Below are positions 61,885 through 64,000 of a DNA stretch of 64,000 nt, in pieces (positions within the stretch are counted from its first letter, which is position 1; the number at the start of each line of letters is the position of its first letter). Under the pieces are notes generated by a model. That model was not told the origin of the DNA. It saw only the letters and a program-made list of their open reading frames with translations, and did not search any database. Position numbers and translations under genes: made by a program. The stretch is from Phyllobacteriaceae bacterium (GTDB lineage Bacteria; Pseudomonadota; Alphaproteobacteria; Rhizobiales; Rhizobiaceae), in contig JAMLIH010000003.1 in the NCBI GenBank assembly GCA_023954255.1, forward strand, positions 16,104 to 80,103, read 5' to 3'.

Positions 61885-63231
61885 ATGCAGAAATATCTCG
61901 ATCCGGCCTTCTGGCAGCAAACTGCCAATGACATCCTCAACAAGCTGATTGCCTGGTTCACCAGCCCGCAATTCTATGCCCAGATCGCTGCCATCATCGT
62001 CTGCGTGGCGGCTGCCTGGTTCCTTGCCCGCCTGCTCAACCGGCGCGTCAGCTGGTTCTCCGACGCACCGGCCAGGGATGTCCGCTTCTATCGCATCCGC
62101 CAGTACATTCATGCCCTGTCGGATCTGCTTTTTGCCCTGCTGTGCTACGTTTTCCTCGGCTTTGCCGTGGACCTCGTCACGGCCGCAGTGGGCGCCGGCT
62201 GGCTGGTCAAGATCGCCCAGGGCCTGGCGGTCATCTTCCTGCTTTACACGGCGATCAACCGTTTCATCACCCATCCGATGCTGCGCACAGCCATGCTCTA
62301 TATCGGCATTCCGGTGGCAACCCTTCAGGTCTTCGAATATCTCGACGATACAACCGCCTTCCTGGATTCAATTTCCATGGAAGCCGGCAACATCCGCATT
62401 TCGCTGTATTTCCTCATCAAGGCGGCAATCGCCGGCGGCTTCTTCTTCTGGCTGGGAACGATTTCCAACCGCACCGGCCAGAACGCCATCCGTTCCCAGG
62501 AGGCGCTCGACCTGCCGACCAAGGAACTGTTTGCCAAACTGTTCCAGATCGCCCTGTTCGCGGCGATCTTCGTCCTGCTGCTGCAGGTTCTCGGTCTCGA
62601 TCTCACAGCGCTTGCCGTCATCGGCGGTGCCGTCGGCGTTGGTATCGGTTTCGGCCTGCAGCAGATCGCCTCGAACTTCATTTCGGGCATCATCCTGCTG
62701 GTCGAGCGTACCCTGGTGGTCGGCGACTACATCGAACTGGAAGATGGCCGCGCCGGCATATTGAGCGAGCTCAACATGCGCTCGGCGACGCTCGAGACCT
62801 ATGACGGCAAGGAAATCATGGTGCCGAACGAGAAGTTCATCACCTCCGTCTTCGTCAACTGGACGCGCGACGATCCGCGCCAGCGCTACGAAGTCGAATT
62901 CTCGGTTTCCTACGATACCGACATCCGCAAGATTCCCGACCTGATCGTCGATGCGGTGTCGAAGCATCCGGGCGTCCTGCAGGAGCCGGAAAAGCCCGAT
63001 TGCGAATTGCGCGGCTTCGGCGACAGCGGCATCGAGTTCGCCGTGGAATTCTGGATCAAGGGCATCGACGACGGCAAGAACCGCATCTCCGCCGACCTGC
63101 TGACGATCATCTGGGAAACGCTGCTGGAAAACGACATCCGCATCCCCTATCCCCAGCGCGAGGTCCGCATCCTGGAGGACAAGCCGAAGCTTTCCATCCG
63201 CCGCAAGGAGACAACGGCCAGGAAAGAGTGA
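61885..63231 (+). CDS. Mechanosensitive channel of the MscS family
   Basis: A 448-residue membrane protein. Four or five N-terminal helices precede the MscS core: the pore helix TALAVIGGAVGVGIGFGLQQ and then IASNFISGIILLVERTLVVG, followed by the beta domain (DYIELEDGRAGILSELNMRS) and the C-terminal alpha/beta domain. It opens under membrane tension after osmotic downshock. The extra N-terminal helices make it longer than E. coli MscS. It stands alone. Confidence 0.9.
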   Translation: MQKYLDPAFWQQTANDILNKLIAWFTSPQFYAQIAAIIVCVAAAWFLARLLNRRVSWFSDAPARDVRFYRIRQYIHALSDLLFALLCYVFLGFAVDLVTAAVGAGWLVKIAQGLAVIFLLYTAINRFITHPMLRTAMLYIGIPVATLQVFEYLDDTTAFLDSISMEAGNIRISLYFLIKAAIAGGFFFWLGTISNRTGQNAIRSQEALDLPTKELFAKLFQIALFAAIFVLLLQVLGLDLTALAVIGGAVGVGIGFGLQQIASNFISGIILLVERTLVVGDYIELEDGRAGILSELNMRSATLETYDGKEIMVPNEKFITSVFVNWTRDDPRQRYEVEFSVSYDTDIRKIPDLIVDAVSKHPGVLQEPEKPDCELRGFGDSGIEFAVEFWIKGIDDGKNRISADLLTIIWETLLENDIRIPYPQREVRILEDKPKLSIRRKETTARKE

Positions 63232-63338
63232 GGATTGCGCTTGGCAAGTTGCCGCGCAGAATCGCAAGCATATGGAGAACGCCGGAGATGCGGCTCTTTC
63301 GGGGCCGTGATCAAAGCAAACCGGCGCAAGGCAGAAAA

Positions 63339-63414
<76 letters not shown>

Positions 63415-63455
63415 GTATCCGGGACACCGCCATCTAAACCCGCAACCGGGACGGA

Positions 63456-63983
63456 TCAAGCCCCTTTGCGCGGCGCATCGCCACCGGTTTTTCCGCGCCT
63501 CTCGGGAAAGCAGCTTCCCGGCGCCACCGGCTCATCCGGGCCGAACCAGCCCATGCCGAGCAGAATCAGAAAGAACAGTGCTGCTGCAACGCCGAACAGC
63601 ACCGCCAGGTTTCCCGCCTGCGCCAGCAGGCCTTCGCTCGCCAGCAGCAATGTCCGGTTCTGGTAATCGGCGAGCATGGCTGCCCCCGCCAGCACCAGCG
63701 TGCCCAGCAGGGCGTTGAGCAGATGCGGCTTCTGCGCCATGCCACGCAGCCGTTTGGCAAGCAGGCAGTACCAGAAATAGACGACGCTGCAGATCGCAAA
63801 GAAAACCACCAGCCCCAGAAACGGCGCCACGGCCACCGTCATCCACGCCATGGCGTGATTGACCTTCACGGCCCCGTAGGCCAGCAGGCCCAGGAAGGCG
63901 CACAGCCCGAAAAGAAACAAAGCTCCTTTTCTGAACACCCCCCGGCTGATGACGCCCTCGGAGGTCCTGAACAATTCGCGCAT
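63456..63983 (-). CDS. Hypothetical membrane protein (four helices)
   Basis: A 175-residue membrane protein with four hydrophobic segments ([80 protein letters not shown]). The motif [19 protein letters not shown] loosely recalls DUF805 proteins but is not enough to assign. The C-terminal tail is polar and basic. It is close to the right edge. Confidence 0.6.
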   Translation of the reverse strand: MRELFRTSEGVISRGVFRKGALFLFGLCAFLGLLAYGAVKVNHAMAWMTVAVAPFLGLVVFFAICSVVYFWYCLLAKRLRGMAQKPHLLNALLGTLVLAGAAMLADYQNRTLLLASEGLLAQAGNLAVLFGVAAALFFLILLGMGWFGPDEPVAPGSCFPERRGKTGGDAPRKGA

Positions 63984-64000
63984 GCCTTGCCTGTCCGCTG

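Overview
The window looks like chromosomal DNA of a free-living, probably marine or saline-soil alphaproteobacterium of the order Hyphomicrobiales (Rhizobiales). It is GC-rich. It carries the acpXL-fabZ-fabF2-fabF1-adh-lpxXL cluster for the very-long-chain fatty acid of rhizobial lipid A, an LsrB/VtlR-like LysR gene beside a DUF1127 gene, and many genes for methylated amines and sulfonates. I see no IS element, prophage or CRISPR array. The species cannot be named from this sequence.

Layout. 1-3.5 kb: sulfonate degradation (end of a TauR-like regulator, xsc with a frameshift, TauE/SafE exporter). 3.6-8.7 kb: aminotransferase, enoyl-CoA hydratase, cytochrome b561 divergent from a MarR regulator, and choline sulfatase. 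8.9-12.1 kb: Rieske oxygenase, SDR and AraC regulator. 12.1-20.4 kb: a minus-strand operon of two dimethylglycine-dehydrogenase-like flavoproteins, a PEP-mutase-family protein and an MttB-family methyltransferase, headed by an XRE-cupin regulator. A 33-codon stump of a homocysteine methyltransferase lies between the two flavoprotein genes. 20.5-21.8 kb: orphan solute-binding protein. 22.1-27.8 kb: the lipid A VLCFA cluster. 27.8-35.3 kb: L,D-transpeptidase, M20 peptidase and a dipeptide-type ABC operon with several frameshifts. 35.3-49.9 kb: a corrinoid/C1 region. 49.9-57 kb: ligase, LysR/DUF1127, vWA protein, haloacid dehalogenase, GlxA/GbdR-like regulator and phosphodiester glycosidase. 57-61.8 kb: a third DMGDH-like flavoprotein and a divergent split MnmC pair. 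61.9-64 kb: MscS channel, tRNA-Ala(CGC) and a membrane protein.

The most interesting part is 36.2-49.9 kb. A homocysteine methyltransferase, a free-standing B12-binding protein, a methyl-THF (pterin) methyltransferase and a RamA-like ferredoxin/ASKHA activator together match the three substrate/cofactor modules of methionine synthase MetH on separate genes, with the activator replacing the MetH AdoMet reactivation domain. MetF and a separate MetV-like domain supply methyl-THF. Two identical 20-bp palindromes lie directly in front of the homocysteine methyltransferase gene and the pterin-methyltransferase/activator pair, which suggests one methionine-type regulator. An MttB homologue, a 4Fe-4S protein, a DUF1638 gene, two MaoC-fold proteins and a PF13769-type small protein are interleaved. 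Several of these enzymes carry Arg/Gly-rich tails. My reading is that this is a split methionine synthase that may also take methyl groups from quaternary amines through MttB; that last link is inference.

Six apparent frameshifts (xsc, dppC, two in the second ABC ATPase domain, two in DUF1638) leave the remaining reading frames intact. Some fall in short homopolymers, so sequencing or assembly error must be excluded before calling these genes dead.
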